DNA from: Acidobacteriaceae bacterium
GTDB taxonomy: Bacteria; Acidobacteriota; Terriglobia; Terriglobales; Acidobacteriaceae
Length of the DNA stretch: 43,504 nt
Reading direction: 5' to 3'
Assembly: GCA_003164635.1 (NCBI GenBank)
Contig: PLTV01000109.1
Span: 1-43,504, forward strand
The notes below the pieces were generated by a model, which searched no databases, was not told the origin of the DNA, and saw only the letters and a list, made by a program, of their open reading frames with translations. Below are positions 15,817-22,945 of this stretch, in pieces. The position numbers were made by a program, and so were the translations under genes. Each line of letters begins with the position of its first letter. Position 1 is the first letter of the stretch.

Positions 15817-17541
15817 ATGCCGGAACGCGCCGCGAGTCTCGTCGATTGCGGAGACGGTGTGCGTCTCGAGGGCAATGTCGCCTGCAAGCTCTCCGATGGA
15901 ACCAGGCTTGTCTCCGATCACTACTACCCTGGATCCGATGGGCCGTGGCCCACGCTCCTCATGCGTCAGCCTTACGGTCGTGATATCGCCTCGACAGTTG
16001 TCTACGCGCCCCCCGTGTGGTTCGCAAGGCACGGCTACCATGTCGTTATTCAGGACGTCCGTGGCCGCGGCGATTCGGAAGGTATTTTCTATCCTTTCCG
16101 CCACGAAGCGCGCGACGGCGCAGAAACTATCGCATGGCTTCTCAAGCATCCCGCATGCAACGGGCGCGTGGGCATGTACGGCTTCTCATATCAGGGCGCC
16201 ACACAACTACTTGCCGCCGTTGAGCGGCCTGCGGGGCTGCTGTGCATCGCTCCGCACATGACCGCTGCGGATCTCTACAACGGCTGGTTCTATCACCACG
16301 GCGCACTTCGCTTGAGTTCCGCTCTCGGCTGGGGAATTCAGATGCTCCGTGAGGACGCGCGCCGCATGGGCCTTCGTACGGCGAACGACAAGCTTGAGGC
16401 CGCGTGGGGCAATATTCGCGCCCAATCTGCACATGTGCCCTATGCGCAGCATCCAGCAATCGTCGACGCCGCACTCCCTTCCTATGTTCGCGACTGGTTC
16501 TCGCATCGCGAGCCCGGCGCATACTGGTCCGCCCTGGATGTCAGTTCGCGTCTTGATCGCATCCAGATTCCTGCGCTCCACATTTCCGGCTGGTTTGACA
16601 CCTACCTCGAAGGATCCATCAGCGGCTACCTGGGTCTTCGCAAACATGCGGCCAACGCCTTTGCGCGCGACAATCAGTACCTGGTTGCCGGCCCATGGGT
16701 CCACATTCCGTGGGGAGATTGCGTTGGCGACTCAAACCTTGGCGAAGCCGCCAATCTCAATACCGATGAAATCCTTCTCCATTGGTTCGATCGGTGGTTG
16801 AAAAATTCGCCGCCGTCTCCCCCCGAACCGCGTATCCGCTATTTCTCCCTGGGCCCGAACGAATGGCGTCAGGCTTCGGAGTGGCCGTCAGACGCGGCGT
16901 TTCCCCTCTATCTCCGCAGCATGGGCAATGCCAATTCCCGCAAAGGCGATGGACACCTCGATAGCGTTCCGCCTGGCGGCGATGAGCCTCGGGACATTTT
17001 TATCTACGACCCCGAAGTGCCCGTAACGGCCCCCGGCGGACCACAGGCCCTTGCGGGCTGCTTCGATCAAGCGCAGATGGAGCTCGGCAACAATCTCCTC
17101 GTGTACACCTCCGCATCTTTCCAAAACTCGATTGAAGTCTTCGGTCATCCGCGCATCAAGCTGTATGCGGCAACATCGGCTCCTCACGCGGACTTCACGG
17201 CCAAGCTCGTGCGCGTAAAACCAGGCGGTCGCGCCGAATTTCTTTCCATCGGGATTGCTCGTAGCCAGCATCTGTTTCGCCATGCAGGCTATGCGCCCGA
17301 CCAAGTCCATCTTTGGGAATTTACGCTGGAACCAACTGCATTCGTTCTCGCGCCAGGGGACCTTCTTCGTCTCGAAATTGCCAGTTCGGCATTTCCACTC
17401 TATGACCGCAATCCCTCGCAGGCCGTCGCCCCGCAGGATGCGGACAATTGGACCTGGGCTCGATCTACGCAGCAAATCCTTCACTCGGCGGACCATCCGT
17501 CAGCGCTCTATCTTCCCGTTGCGGAGGTGCAGGCGTGGTGA
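15817..17541 (+). CDS. CocE/NonD-family alpha/beta hydrolase
   Basis: A 574-residue hydrolase of the cocaine esterase/X-Pro dipeptidyl-peptidase S15 family. The DVRGRGDSEG motif (about 80-89) precedes nucleophile S124 in YGFSYQGA. A catalytic Asp lies in SGWFDTYLEG and a His in AGPWVHIPWG, followed by the C-terminal jelly-roll domain from roughly residue 330. The family cleaves esters and amides; no substrate can be named. ATG 15817 follows GCCTGAGG. Its stop overlaps the ABC ATPase start. The position between a creatininase and a transporter suggests it releases or trims an imported amide or ester. No signal peptide is evident, so cytosolic action is likely. Confidence 0.87.
   Translation: MPERAASLVDCGDGVRLEGNVACKLSDGTRLVSDHYYPGSDGPWPTLLMRQPYGRDIASTVVYAPPVWFARHGYHVVIQDVRGRGDSEGIFYPFRHEARDGAETIAWLLKHPACNGRVGMYGFSYQGATQLLAAVERPAGLLCIAPHMTAADLYNGWFYHHGALRLSSALGWGIQMLREDARRMGLRTANDKLEAAWGNIRAQSAHVPYAQHPAIVDAALPSYVRDWFSHREPGAYWSALDVSSRLDRIQIPALHISGWFDTYLEGSISGYLGLRKHAANAFARDNQYLVAGPWVHIPWGDCVGDSNLGEAANLNTDEILLHWFDRWLKNSPPSPPEPRIRYFSLGPNEWRQASEWPSDAAFPLYLRSMGNANSRKGDGHLDSVPPGGDEPRDIFIYDPEVPVTAPGGPQALAGCFDQAQMELGNNLLVYTSASFQNSIEVFGHPRIKLYAATSAPHADFTAKLVRVKPGGRAEFLSIGIARSQHLFRHAGYAPDQVHLWEFTLEPTAFVLAPGDLLRLEIASSAFPLYDRNPSQAVAPQDADNWTWARSTQQILHSADHPSALYLPVAEVQAW
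17523..17527 (+). promoter_or_regulatory. Shine-Dalgarno for the ABC ATPase GTG start
   Basis: GGAGG inside the end of the CocE gene, 7 bases before GTG 17535 and 10 before GTG 17538. It supports a short GTG start instead of the longer frame that reads back to 17448 within CocE. Confidence 0.6.
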
Positions 17542-18314
17542 CTACCCGGGATGGCTCGATCCCCGAGATATTTCTTCAAGGAGTTAGCAAACGCTTCCGC
17601 AAGGGAACTTTTGCCGTCGAATCTGTTTCGCTCGAGGTCAAGCGAGGGGAATTTGTCACGTTTCTCGGCCCATCCGGTTGCGGGAAATCCACATTGCTCA
17701 AGTTGGTTGCTGGCCTCATCCCGGTAAGTGAAGGCGTCATTCAGGTGAATGGCATGACTCCGGAGAATGCGCGCGATCTTGTCGGCTTCATCTTTCAGGA
17801 TGCAACGCTCCTGCCGTGGCGAACGGTGGAGCAAAACGTCGGCCTGGGTATGGAGCTGGAACATGCGGCACGGTTGGCGCGCAAAGAACGCGTGTCGCGC
17901 ATGCTCGAACTCGTCGGCCTCGCGCATGTCGCCACCCACTATCCGCGTCAGCTCTCCGGCGGAATGAAGATGCGCGCTTCCATCGCCCGCGCACTCGTAA
18001 GCCGTCCACGCATTCTGCTCATGGATGAGCCCTTCGCCGCCCTGGACGAAATGACACGGGACCGCCTCAATGAAGAACTCCTTCGCCTCTATTCCGAGCA
18101 GAATTGGACTGTACTTTTTGTCACGCACTCGGTTGCAGAGGCTGTTTTTCTCTCCTCGCGCATCGTAATCCTCGCTCCGCATCCGGGCCGCATCGCGCAC
18201 GAATACGCAGTCGATCTGCCGTGGCCACGCACAGCAGAGACGCGCGAATCCAAAGCTTTTGAAGGACAGGTCACGCAGGTGTCGCGCCTGTTAAGAGCGG
18301 TGGCCCACGCATGA
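17535..18314 (+). CDS. ABC transporter ATP-binding protein (SsuB/TauB/ThiZ-like)
   Basis: About 259 residues with the complete nucleotide-binding set: Walker A GPSGCGKST, Q-loop IFQDATLLPW, signature LSGGMKMR, Walker B ILLMDEPFAALDE and the H-loop VTHSVAEA. The signature variant LSGGM and the DATLLPWRTV stretch are typical of nitrate/sulfonate/taurine/HMP importers. It would energise uptake by the permease directly downstream, with the lipoprotein at 10608-11654 as the likely binding component. The start is GTG 17535 or 17538; the latter gives a GTGA overlap with the CocE stop. The end overlaps the permease start by four bases (ATGA). Confidence 0.92.
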   Translation: MVTTRDGSIPEIFLQGVSKRFRKGTFAVESVSLEVKRGEFVTFLGPSGCGKSTLLKLVAGLIPVSEGVIQVNGMTPENARDLVGFIFQDATLLPWRTVEQNVGLGMELEHAARLARKERVSRMLELVGLAHVATHYPRQLSGGMKMRASIARALVSRPRILLMDEPFAALDEMTRDRLNEELLRLYSEQNWTVLFVTHSVAEAVFLSSRIVILAPHPGRIAHEYAVDLPWPRTAETRESKAFEGQVTQVSRLLRAVAHA

Positions 18315-19102
18315 AAAAGCAAGCGCTCCTCGGCCTCAACAGTGTCATCGTGCTCGCTTGTTTACTGGGCCTCTGGCAAGCTGTCGTCAGCCTGAATCAT
18401 CTGCCTGCTTATATCCTCCCCGGCCCCGTCGCCGTCGCAGTGGCACTCCGCGATCGCTATCCGTCTCTTCTCAATTCGCTTTGGATCACAGCAGAAGAAG
18501 CCGGCGGCGGGCTGGTCGCCAGTGTCATCGCGGGCGTCGCCGCGGCTATGGTGTTCGCGCAGTGGCGATGGCTTCGTCAGCTCCTCTATCCGTACACAAT
18601 TCTCCTTCAAACCGTTCCCATCGTCGCCATCGCGCCCCTCATCATTAACTGGGCTGGCGCCGGCATCTTTTCCGTCACCATTGTCACGTTCATTATTTGC
18701 CTGGCGCCCATCATTGCCAACACAACGCAAGGCTTGATCAGTGTTGACGAAAACATGGTTCACCTTTTTCTCATGTACAAGGCTACGCCCGCGCAGGTGT
18801 TGTTTAAGCTTCGACTGCCGAACGCCCTCTCGAATCTCTTCACGGGCATCCGCATATCGGCCGGAATCAGCGTCATTGGCGGAATCACTGGAGAATTGTT
18901 TGCCGGCTCTACGCGCGTCGGGGAAGGCGGTCTGGGCTATGCAATCATCTATGCAAGCAATCAGATGGAGACCGGCTACCTGTTTGCACTTGTCTTTGCG
19001 GCGACGGTTCTTGGCTTCAGTTTCTTTTTCATCGTGATGTTCTTTGAGTGGCTCGCCCTGCATAACTGGCATGAATCGAAGCGCCCGGAATCGGTCGAAT
19101 AA
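18311..19102 (+). CDS. ABC transporter permease (SsuC/ThiX-like)
   Basis: A 263-residue integral membrane protein with about six hydrophobic segments (first near residues 8-26, last near 228-248). The coupling-loop region VHLFLMYKATPAQVLFKLRLPNALSNLF contains a short-form EAA-like motif for contact with the ATPase. It belongs to the binding-protein-dependent transport inner-membrane family (BPD_transp_1), nitrate/sulfonate/HMP-type. It starts within the ATPase stop codon (ATGA) and its TAA is followed immediately by the Shine-Dalgarno of the DUF3891 gene, so transporter and DUF3891 are co-expressed. Substrate inferred from context: a small nitrogen heterocycle or ureide. Confidence 0.9.
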   Translation: MKKQALLGLNSVIVLACLLGLWQAVVSLNHLPAYILPGPVAVAVALRDRYPSLLNSLWITAEEAGGGLVASVIAGVAAAMVFAQWRWLRQLLYPYTILLQTVPIVAIAPLIINWAGAGIFSVTIVTFIICLAPIIANTTQGLISVDENMVHLFLMYKATPAQVLFKLRLPNALSNLFTGIRISAGISVIGGITGELFAGSTRVGEGGLGYAIIYASNQMETGYLFALVFAATVLGFSFFFIVMFFEWLALHNWHESKRPESVE

Positions 19103-19106
19103 GGAG
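19101..19106 (+). promoter_or_regulatory. Shine-Dalgarno supporting a TTG start for the DUF3891 gene
   Basis: AAGGAG overlaps the permease stop and lies 8 bases before TTG 19115, but 17 bases before the nearest ATG (19124). It therefore favours the TTG start. Confidence 0.6.
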
Positions 19107-19114
19107 AATACCCT

Positions 19115-19936
19115 TTGTTACGCATGGAATCGGATTCAGGATGGTGGCTCATCACACATCCCGATCACGCGCGGCTCGCCGGGGATTTCGCCGCCGCCTG
19201 GGGAAATTCACAATTCCGCAAGCCCGCTCCCCGCGCCCGCGTCCTCAAAGGCATTTCCCTTCACGATGATGGATGGGCCGCACGCGACGCGCATCCCACC
19301 ACAACGCGTCAGGGCAAGCCTTCCGCATTTTCCACGGAGCTCGTCGGCAGATATTCGGCATTCGAAGAAATCGATCTTGAAGAGTATCTTCAGGTCCGCG
19401 ACCGCGCCGTGCGCATTGTTGCCGAGCAAGACCCATACGCCGGCCTGCTCATTTCAATGCACACCTATAACTTGCTCACCGCTCATGCCGACCGTTCGAC
19501 CATCGCTACCGAGGGTCTCGTTTTGCTCGATGCATTTCTCGTTCGCCAGCAGATCTATCAGAACGAGTTGCGCACCTCGATCGCCGCAGATCCCGCTCTT
19601 TCGGTCATCGAAAAATCCGAGCAGACCATTATCGAGCACTTCCGCCTCTTGCAGGCATGCGACAATCTTTCCCTTTTAACCTGCGTCGCCTACGCGTCTC
19701 CCGCGCACCTGCTCCATCCTCTTCCGCTCAACAATGGGGCGGCGGTCGAAGTGCAGGTGATGCCCCTCGCTTCACGCCACTTTCGTCTGGCTCCATGGCC
19801 ATTCCAGGAAACCGAGCTCACGTTCTCATTGCCCGCGCGCCATGTTTTCGGAAAGTACTTTGCCGATTCCGCGGCCCTGGAGGCAGCTTTTCGCAGTGTT
19901 CCCCTGGAGCACTTGACCGTGATCCTTTCAGCCTGA
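19115..19936 (+). CDS. DUF3891 family protein
   Basis: A 273-residue soluble protein recognised by its N-terminal WWLITHPDHARLAGDFAAAW, the ISLHDDGWAARDAHP motif (about 47-61) and the central LLISMHTYNLLTAHAD stretch. The conserved His/Asp cluster (H10, H13, H50, D51, D52 region, plus H110 and H117 roughly) suggests a metal-dependent HD-like hydrolase, but no biochemical function is known to me. TTG 19115 is chosen for its Shine-Dalgarno. It is the last gene of the plus-strand run, directly behind the transporter, and converges with the HpxZ-like gene 36 bases away with no visible terminator between. A role in processing the imported compound is inferred. Confidence 0.8.
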   Translation: MLRMESDSGWWLITHPDHARLAGDFAAAWGNSQFRKPAPRARVLKGISLHDDGWAARDAHPTTTRQGKPSAFSTELVGRYSAFEEIDLEEYLQVRDRAVRIVAEQDPYAGLLISMHTYNLLTAHADRSTIATEGLVLLDAFLVRQQIYQNELRTSIAADPALSVIEKSEQTIIEHFRLLQACDNLSLLTCVAYASPAHLLHPLPLNNGAAVEVQVMPLASRHFRLAPWPFQETELTFSLPARHVFGKYFADSAALEAAFRSVPLEHLTVILSA

Positions 19937-19972
19937 ACCACCGTTGCCGCCCGCCTCTATCTCAAGAACTCT

Positions 19973-20359
19973 TTACCCAAACGGCAACATGGAAACATGC
20001 GCTTGCACAATCCGCCAGCCATCCCTGAACCTCACCCAGACCTGGCTCTGCCGGCCCTTCACCACTCCCGTCGCTGACGTTCGCTCAAACTCCAGAGTCA
20101 CACTGGCAAAGTCCTTTCCGAACGTCACAACATTGAAACGAGTGACGACGCGCGCCAGGTTCACGGCAGGCCGGCCATTGCGGAAGGCGGCCAACTCCTC
20201 AGGGCCGTACAGATTTTCTGCAGCACCAAACCGCATCACTTCCGGGCCGTTCCAGAACATCGCCAGCAGTGTTTCCACGTCGTTGCTAACCAGCGCTTCT
20301 TCATAACGCGGGTAGAGCGACCGAACTTCCGCCACGACTTCGGGATCGTTGATCGTCAT
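19973..20359 (-). CDS. AtzH/HpxZ-like DUF3225 protein (SnoaL/NTF2-like fold)
   Basis: A 128-residue protein beginning MTINDPEVVAEVRSLYPRYE. The central MFWNGPEVMRFGAAENLYGPEELAAFR and ending VWVRFRDGWRIVQAHVSMLPFG are typical of DUF3225 and its NTF2-like relatives. Named relatives are HpxZ of the Klebsiella oxalurate cluster and AtzH of the cyanuric-acid cluster. AtzH acts with the amidase AtzE on 1-carboxybiuret. The start at 20359 overlaps the formamidase stop (ATGA), so it is the last gene of a RidA-formamidase-HpxZ operon. Its likely amidase partner, at 11654-12970, is some 7 kb away. Catalytic role uncertain. Confidence 0.82.
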   Translation of the reverse strand: MTINDPEVVAEVRSLYPRYEEALVSNDVETLLAMFWNGPEVMRFGAAENLYGPEELAAFRNGRPAVNLARVVTRFNVVTFGKDFASVTLEFERTSATGVVKGRQSQVWVRFRDGWRIVQAHVSMLPFG

Positions 20360-21303
20360 TGCGTGGGAAATAACCGTCGATTGGGAAGAATCTGCTTGCT
20401 GATTGCCGCGCTCACCGTGAACACTGGCTCGTTGACCACTTGGCTTAGCCGCAGTTTCAGCGCAACGCTGCAAAGAATGTACGCGTGCACCGGGCTAAAG
20501 TCCCACCGGCTCACGAGCAGATCAACCATGCGGGTCGTCGCGGCCTGAGCGGTCGCCGCCATGTCGGTGCCGCTCTCCACCACCACCCACGCATCGGCGC
20601 AGGAATCCTCCGCGAACGCTTCACTGGCTTCGACGATCGGTCCAGCCAGCGGTTCCCGTTTGTGCAGTTGGAATTGCAGCGTCACGTCCAGCGGACATTC
20701 AATTCCGTTAATGCACACTTCCCCATCGCCCTGGGCCGCATGCCCATCACCGCAACTAAACAGCGCCCCCGTATTGAACACGGGCAAATAGAGACGCGCT
20801 CCCGCGCACAGTTCGCGCACATCCAGATTTCCGCCGAAAGACCCGGGTGCCCGTGTGCGGAACGCCCCGTCATCCGTGCGCGCTACGCCCATCACGCCAA
20901 GGAACGGGCGTACCGGAACAACCGCCGGAGCCAGCGAACTGGTTGATTCTCCGTCGAGTTGCCAGTGGAAGAGATAAGGCTCGCAAAAGCGGTCTTTGAG
21001 GAATCCCAACCCCTCCAGCACGCTCGACCATCCCCAATCCGCGTGGCGCGTAGAGAGCACCTCGACCTCAAGCACATCGCCGGCTTCCGCTCCTTCTATC
21101 CATACAGGCCCTGTGAGCGCATGGATGCGCGTGCGATCGATGGCCAGGAACTCCGCAATCGTGGTGCCTGGGCGAACCTGGCCGCCGCTTGAGTCGGTAC
21201 ACTCGAAAGCAACCTCGTCGCCCGGCTCAATTCGCAATCGCGGCGCCAGCGATCGGTCCCACACGGAATGCGTCGGCTCCGCATTGAGCCTGTGTTCGCT
21301 CAT
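20356..21303 (-). CDS. Acetamidase/formamidase family protein
   Basis: A 315-residue FmdA/AmdA-family amidase. Family hallmarks are SFGGNLDVREL and FSCGDGHAAQGDGEV in the middle, an N-terminal beta-rich part with EPGDEVAFEC, and the C-terminal VKxRLSQ-like stretch (ALKLRLSQVVNEP). The family releases ammonia from formamide, acetamide or related short amides. ATG 21303 overlaps the RidA stop by four bases; the frame extends further upstream only as an antisense-like read through ridA. In this operon it could clear formamide or an N-formyl product from heterocycle ring opening. That is inference: sequence gives only the family. Confidence 0.88.
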   Translation of the reverse strand: MSEHRLNAEPTHSVWDRSLAPRLRIEPGDEVAFECTDSSGGQVRPGTTIAEFLAIDRTRIHALTGPVWIEGAEAGDVLEVEVLSTRHADWGWSSVLEGLGFLKDRFCEPYLFHWQLDGESTSSLAPAVVPVRPFLGVMGVARTDDGAFRTRAPGSFGGNLDVRELCAGARLYLPVFNTGALFSCGDGHAAQGDGEVCINGIECPLDVTLQFQLHKREPLAGPIVEASEAFAEDSCADAWVVVESGTDMAATAQAATTRMVDLLVSRWDFSPVHAYILCSVALKLRLSQVVNEPVFTVSAAISKQILPNRRLFPTQ

Positions 21304-21773
21304 GACTCTTTCACTCGAACGGTCATCTGCACTTCCACAAGAGCGTTGCGCGGCAATGCGTTCAACCCGACTGCCGCGCGCACGTGCCGCCCCGCTTCGC
21401 CGAATACGGCAACCAGCAGATCTGACGCGCCGTTGATCACAGCCGGAGCGTCGGGGAACCCATTCGCAGAATTCACGTAGCCATTCACAGTCAACACTTC
21501 GGCAACCTGGTCCAGCGATCCGATTTCGCGCTTGAGCACCGCGAGCAGAGTGAGCGCGCACGCGCGTGCCGCGGCATAGCCTTCTTCGATAGTCCGGTCA
21601 AGGCCCGCCGTCCCTGTAATAAATCCGTCGGGGCCTGTGGAAACAGCGCCGGAGAGATAAACAATTGAGCCTGCACGTTTCGCGGGAACGTAGTTACCGC
21701 CCAGTGCCGGCACAGGCGGCAGCTTGTATCCAAGCGCTTCGAGAGTCTGTTCTGGTGTGTGCGATTCCGTCAT
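21300..21773 (-). CDS. ridA: RidA/YjgF-family protein
   Basis: A 157-residue RidA-superfamily protein with YVPAKRAGSIVYLSGAVSTGPDG, the mid-protein LTVNGYVNSANGFPDAPAVINGASDLL and C-terminal GLNALPRNALVEVQMTVRV. The length and the FPDAPAVINGASDLL segment fit the longer RidA subgroup (about 150 residues) rather than the archetypal 128-residue RidA. RidA proteins hydrolyse reactive enamine/imine or aminoacrylate intermediates; RutC in the Rut uracil pathway is a relative. As first gene of the RidA-formamidase-HpxZ operon it probably destroys a reactive imine or amide from the pathway. It is divergent from the DUF2165 gene, 83 bases away. Confidence 0.85.
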   Translation of the reverse strand: MTESHTPEQTLEALGYKLPPVPALGGNYVPAKRAGSIVYLSGAVSTGPDGFITGTAGLDRTIEEGYAAARACALTLLAVLKREIGSLDQVAEVLTVNGYVNSANGFPDAPAVINGASDLLVAVFGEAGRHVRAAVGLNALPRNALVEVQMTVRVKES

Positions 21774-21856
21774 TTGCTATTGAATGTAGCACGCTCGACG
21801 GGAATTCTCTTGGCCGCCTCCATCCGCCAAATTAACATGAAGCCAGGCAGGTCCCC
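21774..21856. promoter_or_regulatory. Divergent intergenic region between ridA and DUF2165 operons
   Basis: An 83-base region between two outward-facing start codons must carry promoters for both sides. It is relatively AT-rich in places (CAAATTAACATG, TTGCTATTGAATG). No confident -35/-10 pair or operator could be assigned by eye. Confidence 0.4.
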
Positions 21857-22354
21857 ATGATCACGCGCGCGGCAAAAATCGCACTGGTGGCAGGCATTGC
21901 CCTCTTCTACTCCCTCGTCGTCTTCAATAACCTCACAGACTTCGATTCCAATTACCAGTTTGTTCGCCACGTTCTCTCTATGGATTCCACTTTTCCGGGC
22001 AATCGCGGCCTGTGGCGGGCGCTCCCGTCTCCTGCGTTTCACCTCGCGTTCTATCTCGGTATCATCGCCTGGGAGATTGTTACCGCAATCCTTCTCTGGT
22101 GGGGCGCCATCAACTTGCTTCGCTCGCTGCGCCACTCTGCGGTTGCCTTCAACAGCGCCAAGCGTGTGCCAGTCCTCGGCCTGACAATCTCACTCTTAAT
22201 GTGGCTTGTTGCCTTTCTTTCCATTGGTGCGGAATGGTTTCTGATGTGGCAATCGCATGTATGGAACGGTCAGGAAGCCGCATTTCGCACGTTTGCGGTC
22301 GTAGGCATTGTGCTTCTCATCCTGTTGCAGCCCGACGCCGAGGGGCAACCGTGA
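21857..22354 (+). CDS. DUF2165 family small membrane protein
   Basis: A 165-residue protein with about four transmembrane segments (near residues 7-23, 60-85, 99-119 and 142-158). The extracytoplasmic/loop motif NNLTDFDSNYQFVRHVLSMD and WRALPSPAFHLAFY are typical of DUF2165 (predicted small integral membrane protein). No function is known. It starts after CAGG and ends overlapping the GTG start of mocA (GTGA), so it is co-translated with a molybdenum-cofactor enzyme. Whether it takes part in molybdoenzyme supply or merely shares the promoter cannot be told. Confidence 0.83.
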   Translation: MITRAAKIALVAGIALFYSLVVFNNLTDFDSNYQFVRHVLSMDSTFPGNRGLWRALPSPAFHLAFYLGIIAWEIVTAILLWWGAINLLRSLRHSAVAFNSAKRVPVLGLTISLLMWLVAFLSIGAEWFLMWQSHVWNGQEAAFRTFAVVGIVLLILLQPDAEGQP

Positions 22355-22941
22355 CGCATTCACTTCCAGCCATTGTTCTTGCCGCTGGCGCGAGTCGTCG
22401 TCTCGGCGAACCGAAGCAATTGCTCACTCTTGAAGGCGAAACTCTTCTCGCTCGAACGATCCGCATGGCCCTTACAGCCGGCGCAAACCCGGTTTATGTG
22501 GTGATCGGTGCGCATTCTGGGCAGGTGAGCAAGGCCTTCGAGAATACCGAAGGCATCGCGGTGCGCAATCACCGCTGGATGGAGGGTATCGCGTCCTCGA
22601 TTCACGCCGGTCTTCTCGCACTGAACGAAGATCAACCCGATTCACCGGGAGTTCTGATTCTTGCGTGTGATCAGCCTCGTCTTTCCGTCGCACATCTCCG
22701 CAATCTGATTGATGCCTTCAGTGAACAAGCCGATCCGTCGATCGCAGCGTCAGAGTATTCCGGCGCGCTCGGCGTTCCGGCTGCCTTTCCGCGCAGAGTG
22801 TTCCCATATCTCTTTGCACTGCAAGGCGACAAAGGCGCTCGAACCTTGCTTCTCCGGCCGCCATGCCCGCTGATTCAAGTCGCGTTCGATGGCGGCGAGA
22901 TTGATATCGACCGCCCCGAGGACCGAATGCACCTCGGATAA
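22351..22941 (+). CDS. mocA: Molybdenum cofactor cytidylyltransferase (MocA/MobA-like)
   Basis: A 196-residue NTP-transferase. The N-terminal nucleotide-binding signature is AIVLAAGASRRLGEPKQLL (about 7-25), VVIGAH is near 50, and the metal-binding CDQP motif is near 110. MocA-type enzymes attach CMP to molybdopterin, giving the MCD form used by xanthine dehydrogenase-family enzymes, which are encoded nearby. GTG 22351 is chosen because the domain begins immediately after it, AGGGG precedes it, and it gives a GTGA overlap with the DUF2165 stop. The frame upstream is a shadow of that gene. The stop is only four bases from the convergent uricase stop. Confidence 0.88.
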   Translation: MTHSLPAIVLAAGASRRLGEPKQLLTLEGETLLARTIRMALTAGANPVYVVIGAHSGQVSKAFENTEGIAVRNHRWMEGIASSIHAGLLALNEDQPDSPGVLILACDQPRLSVAHLRNLIDAFSEQADPSIAASEYSGALGVPAAFPRRVFPYLFALQGDKGARTLLLRPPCPLIQVAFDGGEIDIDRPEDRMHLG

Positions 22942-22945
22942 GACT

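Noticed and set aside
10608-21773. Rut-type (RutA-G) oxidative uracil pathway
   Set aside because: RidA resembles RutC, but no RutA-like monooxygenase, RutB isochorismatase-like hydrolase or RutF flavin reductase is present; pyrimidines are handled by the reductive route.
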